From Echinometra lucunter (lineage: Eukaryota > Echinodermata > Echinoidea > Camarodonta > Echinometridae): a stretch of 64,000 nucleotides of DNA. The stretch spans positions 23,805,776 to 23,869,775 of the forward strand of contig CM057154.1 of assembly GCA_029962745.1 (NCBI GenBank), written 5' to 3'. Below the pieces are notes generated by a model. That model was not told the origin of the DNA, ran no database searches, and was given only the letters and a program-made list of their open reading frames with translations. The position numbers and the translations under genes were made by a program. Positions 1-12,455 of the stretch are shown one piece after another; the stretch's first letter is position 1; the number at the start of each line of letters is the position of its first letter.

Positions 1-69
1 CACATCCATATTTCATTTATTGCAACCATACTGTCATGTAGGGCGGATTTTGTAATTTAAATGTAGGTA

Positions 70-257
70 ATGTAGTGGTCCAGATAATTACCACACAATT
101 CATTCTCTGTTTTCTTTTGTCATGTTTTATTGATTTTTTTTTTCTCATTGAGATTCTGTGAGGTGGGCCTCAAAATATTTTTAAGAATGACGGTGGGCCT
201 CGAAAAAAAATTAATGGGCGAAGTGGGCCTCATGGTAAAAAAGGTTGAGAAGCACTG
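70..257. mobile_element. hAT-like MITE, right part
   Basis: This stretch matches the right half of the complete element at 39664-40108. The shared parts are the GTGGTCCAGATAAT stretch, repeated GTGGGCCTC motifs and the terminus GGTTGAGAAGCACTG ending at 257. The flank ATCTAGTG would be the 8-bp target duplication, but the left end is unclear or outside the window. Assignment to hAT rests on the terminus and on the 8-bp duplication seen at the second copy. Confidence 0.6.
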
Positions 258-1198
258 ATCTAGTGGATATGTCACTTGACTGTGGATTGCATGGTAGGGG
301 TTGATGTTTTTGCCAATTTTAACCAACATACCATTGGCAGAACCTTAATTTATATTTGACCTACTCAACCCTGATGTAGTAAGTGGGTACTTCATCACTT
401 CTAGGAATCTGAATCACCTTCATGACTTTATATGTATCATGATGTTTAGCAATTTTGTTTGTGTTTCTTGTATTTTTTTTGTTGTTTTTATTTGTAAGAA
501 TTTTGTTTGATTTAGCTTTAGTGGGCTGTGAACTGATGGAAATTGCAAGAGCTAAAGCTGAGGTAGTAAATTCCAAATTTATTTTGAAGCTTTTATGAAG
601 GAATAGGAAGTGTGCTGTAGAAGAAGTAGCCTTTAATCACAATGGCCTGCTAGCTCTTTTCTTTACTCTTTCTTGCTCTTTACCTCTGCTGCCCTCAAAA
701 TGCAAGGAATACGTCTGTGGTTGTGAGACTAGTCATTGCAGACAGCTTCCTGCATGCCGCCTTTATTCACCTGTCCTCGCGTTGTTGTTTTCGTTTATTT
801 ATAGCCATGAATTTTTTTGTACAAAAAAGTTTCAAGGCTATTTATAAACTAAAACCAGAACATGTGAGTGAGTAAAGGCGGCGTACTGCGTCAAATAGAC
901 TCGCAGTCACAGACATATTCTCTGCATTTCGAAGAGAGCTGGAAAGAGCAATGAAAAGAGCTAGCAGGCCATCATGATTAAAGGCTATAGAAGAACAGAC
1001 TGTTTTGTTCACTCTAATATCATCAACAACATCATGATAATTTCGGGAAGCAGCGAGAGAAAAGCACTCTGTGGAAGAGGGATTTCTTCTCTTCACTAAA
1101 TCAGTGTCGGGTTTGGGGTTATAATTTCACCAGACGAATGCCCTCAGAATGCTACCTAAATAGCTTTCTTTTGACCCATCTGTATATTAATCTCACAG
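258..1198. other. Non-coding stretch upstream of first visible GLE1 exon
   Basis: Presumed GLE1 intron. I see no exon here that can be joined in frame to the exon at 1199. It holds the diverged inverted duplication described separately at 608-1013, and otherwise AT-rich sequence without a recognisable feature. Missing GLE1 N-terminal exons could lie here or, more likely, before position 1. Confidence 0.4.
608..1013. repeat. Diverged inverted duplication (~180-bp arms)
   Basis: The segment around 608-805 reappears as the reverse complement around 836-1013. Shared blocks include AGCCTTTAATCA, ATGGCCTGCTAGCTCTTTTC, GCCGCCTTTA and TTTATAAATAGCC-like sequence near the centre. The arms have several mismatches and indels, so it is old. 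It may be a foldback MITE or two head-to-head copies of a small repeat. No target duplication is clear. Confidence 0.6.
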
Positions 1199-4100
1199 AG
1201 GCTGGATGCTAAAATGAAAGCTGCTGTCTTGCAGAGAGAAGTAGATGAAATGGAAAAGAGAAAAAGGTAAGTATCTCAAATGATATTTTCACTTCAAATT
1301 GATTGTGGTAATTGTTAGATGGTCAGTGGTGTATTAAGCTCCATCCAAAGTGCAACATGCTATGGCCAGCTCAGTATTTTTCAACTCAGGACAGTCCGGG
1401 GGGGGGGGGGGGGGGGGGGGTCATTAAGATTGAAATTTGACTTAAAATCATGTGAAAGTGTCCAAATCATGCATACATACCAAATCATGAGTAACTTCTT
1501 GCCCAAAGAGTGATTCCATAAAACAGACTTAGCCAGCTAGCAAGCATGAATCATACTTACATTAAGTTGCACTTAACAAAATCATAGACTCAGTTTGACT
1601 ATTTAAAGTGCAGTCTTTGAACACCCTCTGCTTTGTGAACTACACATGTTGGGGAAATTTCTGTTTTGGCTGTGGGTAGATCATTCAAGGGATACCCCCA
1701 CCCTTTTGTGATCGAGTGTATGCAAAAAGTTGTAATTGATGAATTGGTTTCTGTATTTTTGTTAAGAGCCAAAGAGAGACAAGATTTCCAGCAGAGTTTG
1801 ATTCGAATTAAGAGTCAGGTGGAGGAATCAGCTAGGAAGATCCTTCATCTACTCCAGTCATGCTCTCACAAGGAACACCTGTCCAAGGAGTCTCGCAAGA
1901 TCCCTGCAGAGATCCAAGCCTTGTGTAAAAAGGCTGGTGAGTAGTTGATTTCTCCATGTAATTGATTGTCAAGTACAGTGAAACCTGTATATACAGACCA
2001 CTCAAGGGAGACAAGAAAAGCAGTCTTTATGACCAGGTGGTCTTATTGGACAGATTCCTTTAATACGCATTATAGTGGGAAAACCATTAAAGGGAAACAA
2101 AAATTGTTTTTATAGACGGGTGGTCTTTCTATACAAGTGGTCGCTAAAGCAGGTTTGACTGTAATATAACTGCTAATTTTGAAGTTATGTTACACAAATA
2201 CTGACTGCTTGGAGAGCATGCAGATAGCTCTGTGGATGGATAAAAACAGACTTTAACAAGAATTATGCTTTTGTTTTTTTCTCTATCTTCTAGATTCCAT
2301 AATACATGCAGCCTTAGAAGTAGAGTCTTTCAGAGATCTGGAGAGAACAATGCAAACAGTTGTTGAGCAACTCATGCTTAAACAAGAAGAAGTCATCAGA
2401 GCATTGGGTAATTGTGTTTTTTTATTATTTAAACATCTTATTTATTGTATTAAGCAACCGGCAGTTGTATGTCACGCTGTATTGCTACATGGCAACTGTA
2501 AGTCTTTGTAAGCAAAACTACAGTTTTGATTACAAACAGGAAATTTTAGTGCCTAATCACTTCAAGGAAAGAAAAACTATTTGCTCATAGATTTTATTCT
2601 CTATCAGTGTGGTTATCTGATATTTAGAGAGAGAGAGAAAAAAGAAAGCTCTCATATTTAACCCTTGAAGACATTCAGAGAGCTCCATAATAACATTGTA
2701 ACAATATTTAAGGCTTGGATATTAGCAGCATAAGTTCTAGGCAGTGCACATTTTGATTCCTGGCTTTAGATTCACTGTATATCGTGGTGCTTGCAGCATT
2801 CAAGGAATGCCAGATGAATCCTTCATGTTCATATGTAGAGACAGATTAGAACTGTTGTGTCAATTTTTGTATGTTTATCAAGCTGAAGCAGAGAGAAAAT
2901 TTCAAGAAGAGGTGGCAAGGAAGGAAAAGGAGAGGGAGAGGCTAGAGAAAGAGAAAGAAAAAGAAAAAGAAAAAGCCAAGCAACCAGAAATCAAAAAGGA
3001 ACCAGCACAACCCAAACCATCTTCATCAACCACATCAGGTAAATTGAAAAAATGAAGTCATGATATTGTTGGTTTCATCATTCAAAATCTGTTTCATGTT
3101 TATATCTTGTGTTTGAGTGAGAGGTGTTCTCATGTTGATAAAATCTAATGACATCTATTTAGGATTGACCTAGTACCTTTAAAGGTAGTAGCCCACATTT
3201 GCAAGTGGCACCCAATCTGCAAAAAAGTTTTACTTTAGATTGCATTAAGCCACAGAAAAACACTCGTAAATTTTAGATCCCAGTACATTCCTGTTTAGGA
3301 TTGAGAAGGAAATATTCAACACAAATTTTCTTTAATTTTCTTTGTTTTGTAAAGGCGTCTTCCTGACGCTTTAAGAGTAAAACCATTCATTTTTCACTTG
3401 TTCTTTGGAATATTGTTTTAAATTTGATAACATGATAGTTTTAGATAGATATCTGTCATTTAAAATTGAAATTGGCTTATTTCTCTTTAAATTCCGAAAG
3501 AATGTTGTGCATATGTGGTCTACTACCTTTAATGTTGCAATTTCAAAAAGAGATATACAGCATATCATGCTAGAAATAGATCACAAGCTACCATTTAGCC
3601 TGGTTCATTTCTCATCTCAAGAAAGTTATATCTTGCCCCCATGACATTTTCAACTTTATCCTGTCCTCTGATCAGTTAGGCATTGCTTATTCAATATTTT
3701 CAGGAGAAAAAGGCTTTCAATATCCTTCACAGGTTTGATTCCATAATGTAAGAAGCATGACTGCAAGTGTTGTGTAAATGTTGGAAGCCTGTTACCCTTT
3801 CTTTCACAGATGCTCCACTTGAGTCCTGTATTAGTCCAGATGCACTGAAGGAGTACACCAGTCTGCAAGAGAAACACAAGGTGATAGAGGAAAGCTGCAA
3901 GGGACTTAGTAAAACCACTGATAAAGATGTAAGAATGATTGCTGTAGTTTGCTAGTGAAGTTTATTGTGTAGTGGATTACTAGTTGTAAGTGGAATTGCT
4001 GCCTCTTGAAATACCTTTTCACAGCACATGGACAAATAGTTGTCCATGTTGAGGTCTTCTGACATCATGTCAAGAAAACAGAAATCAACTGTCTTCTCAG

Positions 4101-7100
4101 TTTTGGATTTCCAAGTGTCTGATTTATAATTTTGTGTCACAGTGTACATGTTGTGGGGGAGGTGGGGTTTGTAAGAGCAACTTGATTTTCCAAGATATGA
4201 AAGTATTTTCCTGGAAAAGTGATTTAGGGAATTTTTCTAGCCCTTCCCCAGACACTCCCAGTAGTTGAGGAGGGGTACTGTATGAGCAGAAATTTTTCGC
4301 GGTGGTTTTATTTTCGCGAATCACTCACCTATCACGAATTTAGCAACACGCGAAAATATCCGCACGTACATTTGCTTCTCAGATCGGCGTCATCGGCACA
4401 CTGCTGCCATTGCCATGCAAGTGCATGTGGAAAGTGCAGCATTCCTTCTCCCTGTGTAGCATGAAATAACACACAGAGAAATCGTCACTCACTGCAAGTT
4501 AGCTCCGTACATGGTCACCTCCAAAACCCCTATAAGAAGCCCAATTCTGCTCCCAAAAATGCAGAATCGGTGCCATTTTTCCAAAGCATGCGGGGCTTTA
4601 GTGGGGTGGTAAGAAAGAGAGTGGCCGAAAACGCGCTATAAATCAAGAAATCGGGTTTTATGAAGGCTTTTTTTTGTTTATCGCAAGCTACAAGTGTGAT
4701 GGTATTGGCAAAAAATAATCCAAAAAAAAAAATCCTCCGGATCTGCCGATATGGCTCTTTCATGTACTGCAAGTCTTGCTCTTGTGCTCGCGAAATTAAC
4801 AACTCGCGAAAATGTCTGTGAGCCTGTGATTCGCGAAAATATCTGTACGCGAAAATATTGCCGTATACAGTAATAGAATGAAATAAAAAAAATTTTTGTT
4901 AGAATACATTTTTGTCTTGCCCACCAGAGTTGAAGGCGAGACTAAGGGATCCAAATGTCCGTCGTCCGTCCGTCATCCGTCCATCACAAGTCCATCACAA
5001 ATGTTAAAGTTTACCTGCAAGACTCTCTTATTACGCATAACTTGGCAACTGTTGTTGCAGTGGCAACCAAACTTGGGTGATAGATGCACTTGGGGTACAT
5101 TCATGTTATGATGCCTTTGGAGGTCACATGGTGAAGTCAAAGGTCATTTCAAGTCAAACGTTAAAGTTTTCCTGCAAGACTCTCTTATGACAGATAACTT
5201 TGCAACCGTCACTCACTTTTCAACTAGTAGCATTTCATGAAATAGCCCTTCTCAAATTTTATGGGATATTGCATTCTATGGCAGATATTTTACAATGAGC
5301 TTTGGATACAATTCTGTTGCATGGCAACGGAGATCGCGATGTTTCTAGTTATTTTCACAAGTGGGTGAGACAAAATATTGCTAATAATATTACTGTGTTG
5401 TATTTATTGTTACTTAATATCAGTGTGTGATGTTCTTGCTGGCAGAGAAGGCCTTGCAAAGTTCAGTAAAGTCACCTATCAACTTATTCCTGTGTTTGTT
5501 GTTCCGCTTACAGGTTAAAAAGTATCGCTTTGATCTTCAGAAAGCAGTCAACACACCCATCAACTCAGTGTCCGTCCAGTCAGGCTCCCATCTCTTAGAT
5601 AAACTCCAGCGTCTCAAGGACCTTCTCTCTGGTCGGGAGGTCGAGATGGTGAATCGTCGGGTCAAGGCCACCAAACCAACAGGGATGACCTATGTCAAGG
5701 AACTTGCTGCTAAGAAACTAGTGGTAGGTGCATGTACCAGTATTATCATGGTTTCTTCATCTAAGATAAATTCCTGACAAACATTTCATAGAAAACAGCC
5801 ATGAAGAGAATCAAAGTGATGCCAGGGAAAGAAGTGGACTAAAAATGTAGGACCTTTTTCCGTTCCATGTGTTTCCGTTTGTACAAATTTTGATATTTTT
5901 TTTTTTTACAGATGTCTCTTGATCAGGGCCCTCTTGCATAAAAAGTTACAATTAAACGCAACTCAAAAAATTAAACACAAGTCCCAAATACTCAATTCTT
6001 ATTGGCTGAAAATCAAGTTATGTTTAATTATTTGAGTTGTGTTTAATTGCAACTTTTTATGCAAGAGGGCCAGATATGATTATTTGCACCTGAGAGGTAG
6101 CCTTGTATACTGAGCAGCGACGATGTAAATGTGTCATTTTTTTGCAGAAACAAGGTGATGAGCAGATCTCATCCAATCACGAGTCAGCGTTTGCCTTTGC
6201 AGCAATAGCCGTGGCGCTATGGCAAGATATACCTGATATGGGCGACTTGTTCCTGTATCACTTCTATCAGAGATGTCCCTTCCTTGTCCCTTATTACATG
6301 GCCAAGAGGGATGACCAGAGTCTAGAGGAGTATTATAAGTAAGTGAATATTCTGACATGAGATAGTAAACTGTTTTTTTAAAAAAAACCACAAATGAATG
6401 AAAACTACTAAATTGACTCACATAGGCAAACATAGCTTTATGTTTATGTATATCATAGCGCACATATCAATCAGTAATTCTTTATTTTCAAATCTTAAAG
6501 TTGCTGAACTGATAGACTTTTGTGCAGAATGAATGTGATTTCATGACAGTATTCCATGAAATTTCCGTTTACTTTGCTGTTTTATATCATTCGGTGCTCC
6601 CATGTAAAGCAGTTGATATAAACTAAAGAAAGCTTTACCCAAACATATAAACAACAACCTCAAACAAAAGGAATGGATTATAGAATATATAAACAGTGTA
6701 TGGTTGTCATGCACTATACTGGATTATGTGCACGACAAATCCTAAATTATCCCGAGTGCAATTTTGTTTTACCGAGGCCGAAGTATTTGGAGTTCATGTA
6801 GTCCAGTAATGGTGCAACAATGGAACATGCACTATTTATTATAGTAAATAGACCCCTGATGTTAGATCTGTGTGACATTTTAAAGAGTCTTCCTTTCTTG
6901 ATTTCATTAATTATTGCCTCTCTCGTTCACATCACAAGCGCGCAGCTAAAACAATGGTAGGATAAAGTATGCGAAAGGTGCTTTTGATACGGAGTCCCAT
7001 ACACTTTTGTACGTGCCTAACCATGCAAAAATCAAAGTTATAGTGCACTGTTGTGCACTATAACAAAATTTTTGCACATCACGTGATGCAAATTTAACCA

Positions 7101-10100
7101 ATCACAGCGCCTATTATACATACACTACTTACTATTGACTGATAGTGTATGCACACCTGGACCCCATTTCATAAAACTTGTTATCAGTAACAACTGCCAC
7201 ATTTCTTTGACAAATTTGCTCTCGGCCAATCAAATGCAAGGATTTCAGTAGCTTATGATGTTTATTGCAGCTTGTTACTGATATCAAGTTTAATGAAACA
7301 GGGCCCTGTTTATTTGAGATGCGTATATTCAATTGCTGTGAAACTAATGATTTTGGTGTCTATATTTCAGATGTCTAGGATATTGTTATGAGAGTGAAGG
7401 TCAGATAGAGAAGCAAGATAAATACCTGAAACGTATGTCAGGATTCACAAGACTCTATGCAGCTATCATTGCTACACCACCACTCCGAGGACAGGTTAGT
7501 GTTTACCATCTCGAAAAACATGAAAAATAAAACTTTGACCTCCACCACCCTCTACTCTCTACTTCCTCTCCTACTCCCTATGTTCCCTTTACTACCCTCC
7601 TACATCGGTACCCCAAATCGTAGGATGATAAGTTTTCACCCTCTATAAGGCTTCACTTTTCTCTTTCATATACCACTATCCCCTCTCTGTGCCCTGCCCC
7701 GCCTCTAAATTTTCTTCTCTATGTTCTAGACCGTTAACTTGCAAACATACTTCCTGCAGGATGGGGGGGGGGGATACGTGAAAACCATTGTAACAAAAGA
7801 TATAGATGCATATCAAGACTACCACCAATCAGTATTTAATCAGTGATTATTACACTTCATGAAATCAACACAGTAACTTAAAATAATAATTGCAGAAGAC
7901 AAATTAATAAAACAATTGTATGGTTGTCACAAGTATCCCTCCATCTGTCTCCTGAAGACAATTATATTAAAAACTACCCCTCTTGTAACTAATACTTGGA
8001 AGAAAAAATCTTGTTTATAATGAAGTGCAAGTAAAGTTTGTCCAATATATCTTGGCACCTGTTGTCTTGAGGGGAAAATGCGAATATATGCTGTCCAGAG
8101 TAAAAAAATACTCAGGGGAAACAAGCGATTTCGCCCTTGGCAGAGCTCTAGATAGCTCCCTAAAATCCTTAAAACCCAATTCTTTGGGGGGACCATTTTT
8201 TTCAGAGTCACCCTCGCCTCAGTCTCCGAAAATAAGCCATAAATTCATGAATCATGATCTAGGAGCAGCAGAATTAGCATTTGTTGAAACAACACACTAA
8301 TTAACGCGTCATACTGATACTCAATTACACATACTCTCAAGGAGAAAATTGGGATATCAGCAATTAAAAGTCAACATACATGTAGCTCCCTTGGGCCTAG
8401 GAATAACTCCTCTAATGTTGTCCACAGGAGCTATTTTTTTTCAGAGAATGGCTCTCATGTGAAAAAAGTGTAACCTGTTTAAATTATGTTTGCATATGGA
8501 TTCTCATGTATGACAAATTATATCTTTTGTTATATCATGCAGTCTCATCCGCATGGTGTAGAGAGTGGCTGGGTATTCATTTCGCGTCTCTTGAACCTTG
8601 AACCTCAGCCAGACATCACAGCAACCATTCTCTTTGATTTCTTAGAGGTAACAATGCTTATCACCTGGAAATGTTGCATGTTTTGCTACTGTAAAACCAG
8701 TAATAGTTGCAGAATTGTTAGATTATTAGATTAGCACTTTTGTGGCATTTTAAGAAGTTCAGAATTCAGTCCTGTGAGTCATCCATTTTGGAGCATGTGA
8801 ATTTGTGAATCTGGTCTGGATCACTAGCAAAACGTTTCTGCTTTACTATGTAGTAGTTTATTTTTTACATGTACAAAGAACTGTACATGTATCTACTTAT
8901 AAATGCAGCCTGGTCAATTTTAGACCAAGAAATATGCCAGTAGTACATGGATATATTGATTGGGTCATTGTCCTAAGTTCTGTGTTTTGCTTTGTAGAAT
9001 TATTTTGAGATCAACAATTATTACTCAAGACCATTGATTGAAGAATGATCATTCAAAATGTTTTGAAGAAAGTTTAAGGCAGTATTTTATGAAGATGGTA
9101 ATTTCTTATAACTTGCTTTTCGACTTTGCTGTGGGAGTATAAATGGGTTTTTACACTGATGATAGAATATAGACAAATGCATTTGGATGTTTTGATTTTA
9201 ATGTATTTTTTGTTCTTTTTCTTTGACAGGTATGTGGTCAAGCATTAGCACAGGCATACGGAAAACAATTCTTCAAGCTCTTACAAACTCTCTACAAAAA
9301 CTACTTCCCAAAGTAAGTTCACTATTGAGATTTTGAAAGGACTGGTATGTTCTCTTTTTTGTTTGTTCTGTTAGATTTCTGTTTCTTTGTGTGTGCGGTT
9401 TTTTTTTAAAAAGAATATCTTGAGTTCTGATGACTGAAATATAATGCTTTTATTCATCATCTTTCCCACAAATGCATAACATACCACCTTGAAATATGAT
9501 GTGGTCCGGGGATTGAAAGTTGTGTATTTATGAAATAAGCAAAACTTAAACAAACAAAAAAAAAAACTCCCTTTTGCTCCCCTCCTCTCTCTCTTACTCT
9601 CTGTTTCCCACTGGTGTCCCTTCTGCACACTTACTTTTTTCATGCCATCAAACATTTATGTGAAGAATTTTTATGATATAATAGTACTTGTCTTTATTGT
9701 TTGATCATGGTTTATCCAAGCTGTATTTGGTTTCTTTCCTTCAGGATTGAGGCCGTGACTCCACAAGGTTCTGGTGGTCCAGTCATGAGACTAAAAAGTT
9801 TCTTAGAGGTAAGACACTTCAAACAATATTCACCTTAGGTTATATTCGGTTTCAAACACTATTTCAAGTCAAAGGAAATCAGGGAAATTTACATAGAAAA
9901 GATGATAGATAGGCAAAGGTACATGTAGTAAAGGAATTTCAATATTTTGTAACTAAAAATGAGTCAATTACAACTGCACCCTCCATCAAAAGATATTGTG
10001 TATTATTTGCTTTCAACAATTAACCCAAGGGTAATAAAATTAAGATTAATTACAGAATAGTTTTTCAGGGTAAGTGGATACCTTTCCAGGGAGAGGGGTA

Positions 10101-10352
10101 ATTGTCGTAGAGGGTATTTGTTTTGGAGAAGATAGTTAATTAAAGCCCTTTTTTTTTGGTAGTTGGCCTGATGTGATTGTCAAGGAATAGTTGTAAAATT
10201 CACATAGACCTTACCTTATGTGCCTTACAGAATCCTCGCTCTAGTCTCACTGTATTGCATTTTCCCATTTGTTCTTCATCCAGGATTGTCTCAAGAAACA
10301 GAGAGTATCAGCTCCCAAAGGCTTCCTCACATCAGACTTCTGGAGGTCATGA
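1199..10352 (+). CDS. GLE1: GLE1 RNA export mediator (3' 12 coding exons; 5' end off window)
   Basis: GLE1 acts at the cytoplasmic face of the nuclear pore, where with inositol hexakisphosphate it stimulates the DEAD-box helicase DDX19/Dbp5 during mRNA export. Exons: 1199-1266, 1767-1936, 2294-2407, 2883-3038, 3810-3928, 5514-5723, 6148-6338, 7371-7494, 8543-8647, 9230-9312, 9745-9808, 10284-10352. They join in one frame (490 codons plus TGA) at GT-AG borders. Exons 1-4 encode a charged coiled coil with an E/K-rich run (EKEKEKEKAK). From exon 6 the sequence is the conserved GLE1 C-terminal helical domain (VKKYRFDLQKAVNTP, GDLFLYHFYQRCPFLVPYY, SGWVFISRLLN, GKQFFKLLQTLYKNYFP). The protein ends DFWRS. 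Compared with about 700 residues in vertebrates, roughly the first 200 are missing because they lie upstream. Confidence 0.95.
1398..1420. repeat. poly-G tract
   Basis: An uninterrupted run of about 22 G in GLE1 intron sequence. Runs of this length are prone to assembly length errors and can form G-quadruplexes. Confidence 0.8.
1976..2161. mobile_element. TA-flanked MITE (CAGT ends, pogo/mariner-like)
   Basis: A 186-bp element in a GLE1 intron begins CAGTGAAACCTG and ends CAGGTTTGACTG, immediately flanked by TA on both sides. TA duplication and CAGT-type ends fit pogo/Tc1-mariner non-autonomous elements. No coding capacity is present. Confidence 0.6.
3183..3528. mobile_element. TTAA-flanked MITE family C, copy 1
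   Basis: A 346-bp element in the GLE1 intron at 3039-3809. It is bordered by TTAA (3179-3182 and 3529-3532), begins AGGTAGTAGCCCACATTTG and ends with the near inverted repeat GTGGTCTACTACCT. Further copies lie at 39038-39382 and 40918-41264. TTAA duplication is typical of piggyBac-type transposition; no transposase is encoded. Confidence 0.85.
4278..4870. mobile_element. TA-flanked element with TTCGCGAAA-type repeats, copy 1
   Basis: A 593-bp element in the GLE1 intron at 3929-5513. Ends are CTGTATGAGCAGAAATTTTT and GCCGTATACAG, flanked by TA. Many short motifs of the TTCGCGAAA type lie near both ends. A shorter relative is at 30942-31140. No open frame of note. Confidence 0.7.
4910..5245. 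repeat. Interspersed repeat with CCGTCC block
   Basis: A GTCCGTCGTCCGTCCGTC run is followed by text in which a block (GTTAAAGTTT-CCTGCAAGACTCTCTTA) occurs twice, around 5003-5032 and 5160-5188. This looks like part of an interspersed repeat common in marine invertebrates, but I cannot define its borders or class. Confidence 0.4.
5927..6071. mobile_element. Palindromic MITE, GGCCCTCTTGCAT ends
   Basis: About 145 bp in the GLE1 intron just before the exon at 6148. Ends are long inverted repeats: GGCCCTCTTGCATAAAAAGT on the left and its near complement on the right, continuing into AATTAAAC. No clear target duplication. Confidence 0.75.
7158..7308. mobile_element. Palindromic MITE, GGGCCC..TTTCAT ends
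   Basis: About 150 bp ending just before the GLE1 exon at 7371. The left arm GGACCCCATTTCATAAAAC continuing to TTATCAGTAACAA is matched by the reverse complement at the right end (CAGGGCCCTGTTTCATTAAA outward). Confidence 0.7.
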
Positions 10353-11284
10353 CCCCTGCAAATTTTCTTTTACATCATCCATTACCTTACACACATCATG
10401 AAGCAGAGCTTCAATTAACCCGTTATTCTTGGGGTCTTGAATGAAATTTTAGTCCTTAATGCAATATAAATTTTAAAATTTGAGTGTTGAAAGTAATGTT
10501 TGGTGCCATTGGCTCAGGGTCTTATGAGCATGGACCACCATTCAATCTTGCATGTAGAAATTGATACTTTTTCCCCATATTTTGTAATGAAATGCCTCAT
10601 TTTGATATATTCAAGTGAACTTTTTTCACTGAAAAAAATCAAATAGTAGAATTAAAAATTTTGGTTTAGTGGATAGTACTCTCTAGAGTTTGGTTGTGTA
10701 GAAGAGAACATCAGGTCAAATTTTCTGTATGATTTAAGTTTACCGGTATTTAATTTACATTTTGAAAATCAAATATCTTTTATTATGTTAAACAAGGAAA
10801 TAAAGATTTTGTAATAGTGATCAAATTTAATTTCACTTAAAAGCTGAATCATAAATTCATTTTTCTTTTCTTTAAATGATAGCATTTATATTACATGTAT
10901 TTTGCTGAAAAAAATTGTGTAGAGGCAGTACATGTACAACATTTAAATCAAATAGTGAACAAAACTGCATATATTTAAGAATTGAATTCAAGTAAATATT
11001 AATTCATTTTCTAATTCCACTAATTTGAAAATTGATCACATTTTGGGAGCCAGCATATTTAATCTTCTGTCTTGAACATACCATATTGACACTGATCATG
11101 AAATTTCTGTGTAGGCCTATTTCTCATAAAAACTGGAATTCCAATTGACCAGTTCTGCTGTTACGTTACTACAGGTGTTTACTAATGACAGTTGTAAAGC
11201 TAGCCATATGCTTGTCTGACATAGCAGCAAAAAATGTATACACCTTGCAGTATAACTATTGGAATGGAATGGCAGAGTCATTTC
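10353..11284. other. GLE1 3' UTR and AT-rich downstream DNA
   Basis: An AATAAA lies at 10799-10804, about 450 nt past the GLE1 stop, and is a reasonable polyadenylation signal. The rest is AT-rich with no convincing gene, RNA or repeat. Confidence 0.5.
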
Positions 11285-11365
11285 ATTGTAGCAATCCAAA
11301 TCATGCAAGTGCTCTGTGGTAGAGCATTTAAATCGTGTATACTGGAAGTCATTGGTTCAAAATCA
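11285..11365 (+). repeat. tRNA-derived SINE-like fragment
   Basis: The sequence has an A-box-like GCTCTGTGGTAGAGC and a B-box-like TGGTTCAAAATC about 35 nt later, as in the head of a tRNA-derived SINE. The fold and boxes are too degraded for a functional tRNA gene. Ends are uncertain. Confidence 0.45.
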
Positions 11366-11964
11366 AGTCAATCCACTTGTGTCTTTCTGCATGAAATTAT
11401 TCTGGGAGGAAGTGGAAGATAATTTGTGAGTTTTCTCAGGCTTTTGTTATCAGTTTGGAAGAACATCATAGTAGAAATTCCCATGCAAAAGATCACTCTT
11501 CATATGCCTTCATATTCGAAGTATGGCAGGAAATGGCTCGAGAGTTCAGCCAAAACATTTGTGTGTAGTCCCATATACCCATTTTTTGTGCATGGAATGT
11601 GCTTTTAAACAAGCTTGAGTTGATAACTTATAATGATTTCAAAATCTCATGATGTACACCGTCTCTTATGTACTATCTAATTAACCTATCCCAGTAGCTT
11701 TGAAATTTCTTTCATATTGTAATTGCATGACCAGAACTGGGGTTAATCTTTGATGCTCAGTTACTAATTGCCTGTGAAAGGATCTCGAGTCATATTTCCG
11801 CTTTTCACTACACATCTACAAACTGTTGCCTTCCTGTTGGTTTATACATGTACAAATCATCATTGTCATTCGTTTGAGAGGTTAAAAGCTTGTAGAATTG
11901 TGTCAAATTGTTTCTTCCTTGATCAGCAAAATGCTATCTTTTTAAACTGCCATTTTGTATTTAA

Positions 11965-12451
11965 AGGCATTGGCTAACATTGTTATGATTTTAAAAAATC
12001 TTGTTTTGTTACTTGAAAATGGGATAAACATAAGGGTTATAGTGTAAAAATACCAGTCTGAAAGCTTCAAAGTATAATATCCACAGGAAGTATTTTTAAA
12101 TATTAAAAATGTGAGCCAATGTTTGAAAAATATACGAAGGTCGGTTGCCCAGAATAGACATAAGGAGTGCGCATGCGTGTATGACTCACCTTACCGTACT
12201 GTGTGTATTGGCGTATCACTCTGCGGGAGGCACATAACGGCATTTTCATATTCAAGCAAAGTGGTCCTCTTAGTGATTGTCTCGTGAGACGAAGGATAAT
12301 AAAATCGCCGTTTGCGTCTAACTTACACTTTTTCATTCCAAATTATGGTTGGTTTCAGGGTTTTTGAGTACAAATACAAGTACTCATACACATGTTTCAT
12401 CTTAGTTTGAGAATTTTTTAAATCAGCTACTCACAAAGTTAGCCAATGCCT
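11965..12451 (-). mobile_element. TTAA-flanked MITE family A, copy 1
   Basis: A 487-bp element flanked by TTAA (11961-11964, 12452-12455) with ends AGGCATTGGCTAAC and GTTAGCCAATGCCT. It is the inverted relative of the copy at 17448-17935 along its whole length. It sits in the spacer between the convergent GLE1 and C19orf53-like genes. It carries no transposase and is presumably moved by a piggyBac-like enzyme. Confidence 0.9.
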
Positions 12452-12455
12452 TTAA

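Noticed and set aside
6680..7145. Possible further inverted-repeat element with GTGTATGG / TGCACTATA words
   Set aside because: TGCACTAT words occur near both sides, but I could not define matching termini or a duplication.
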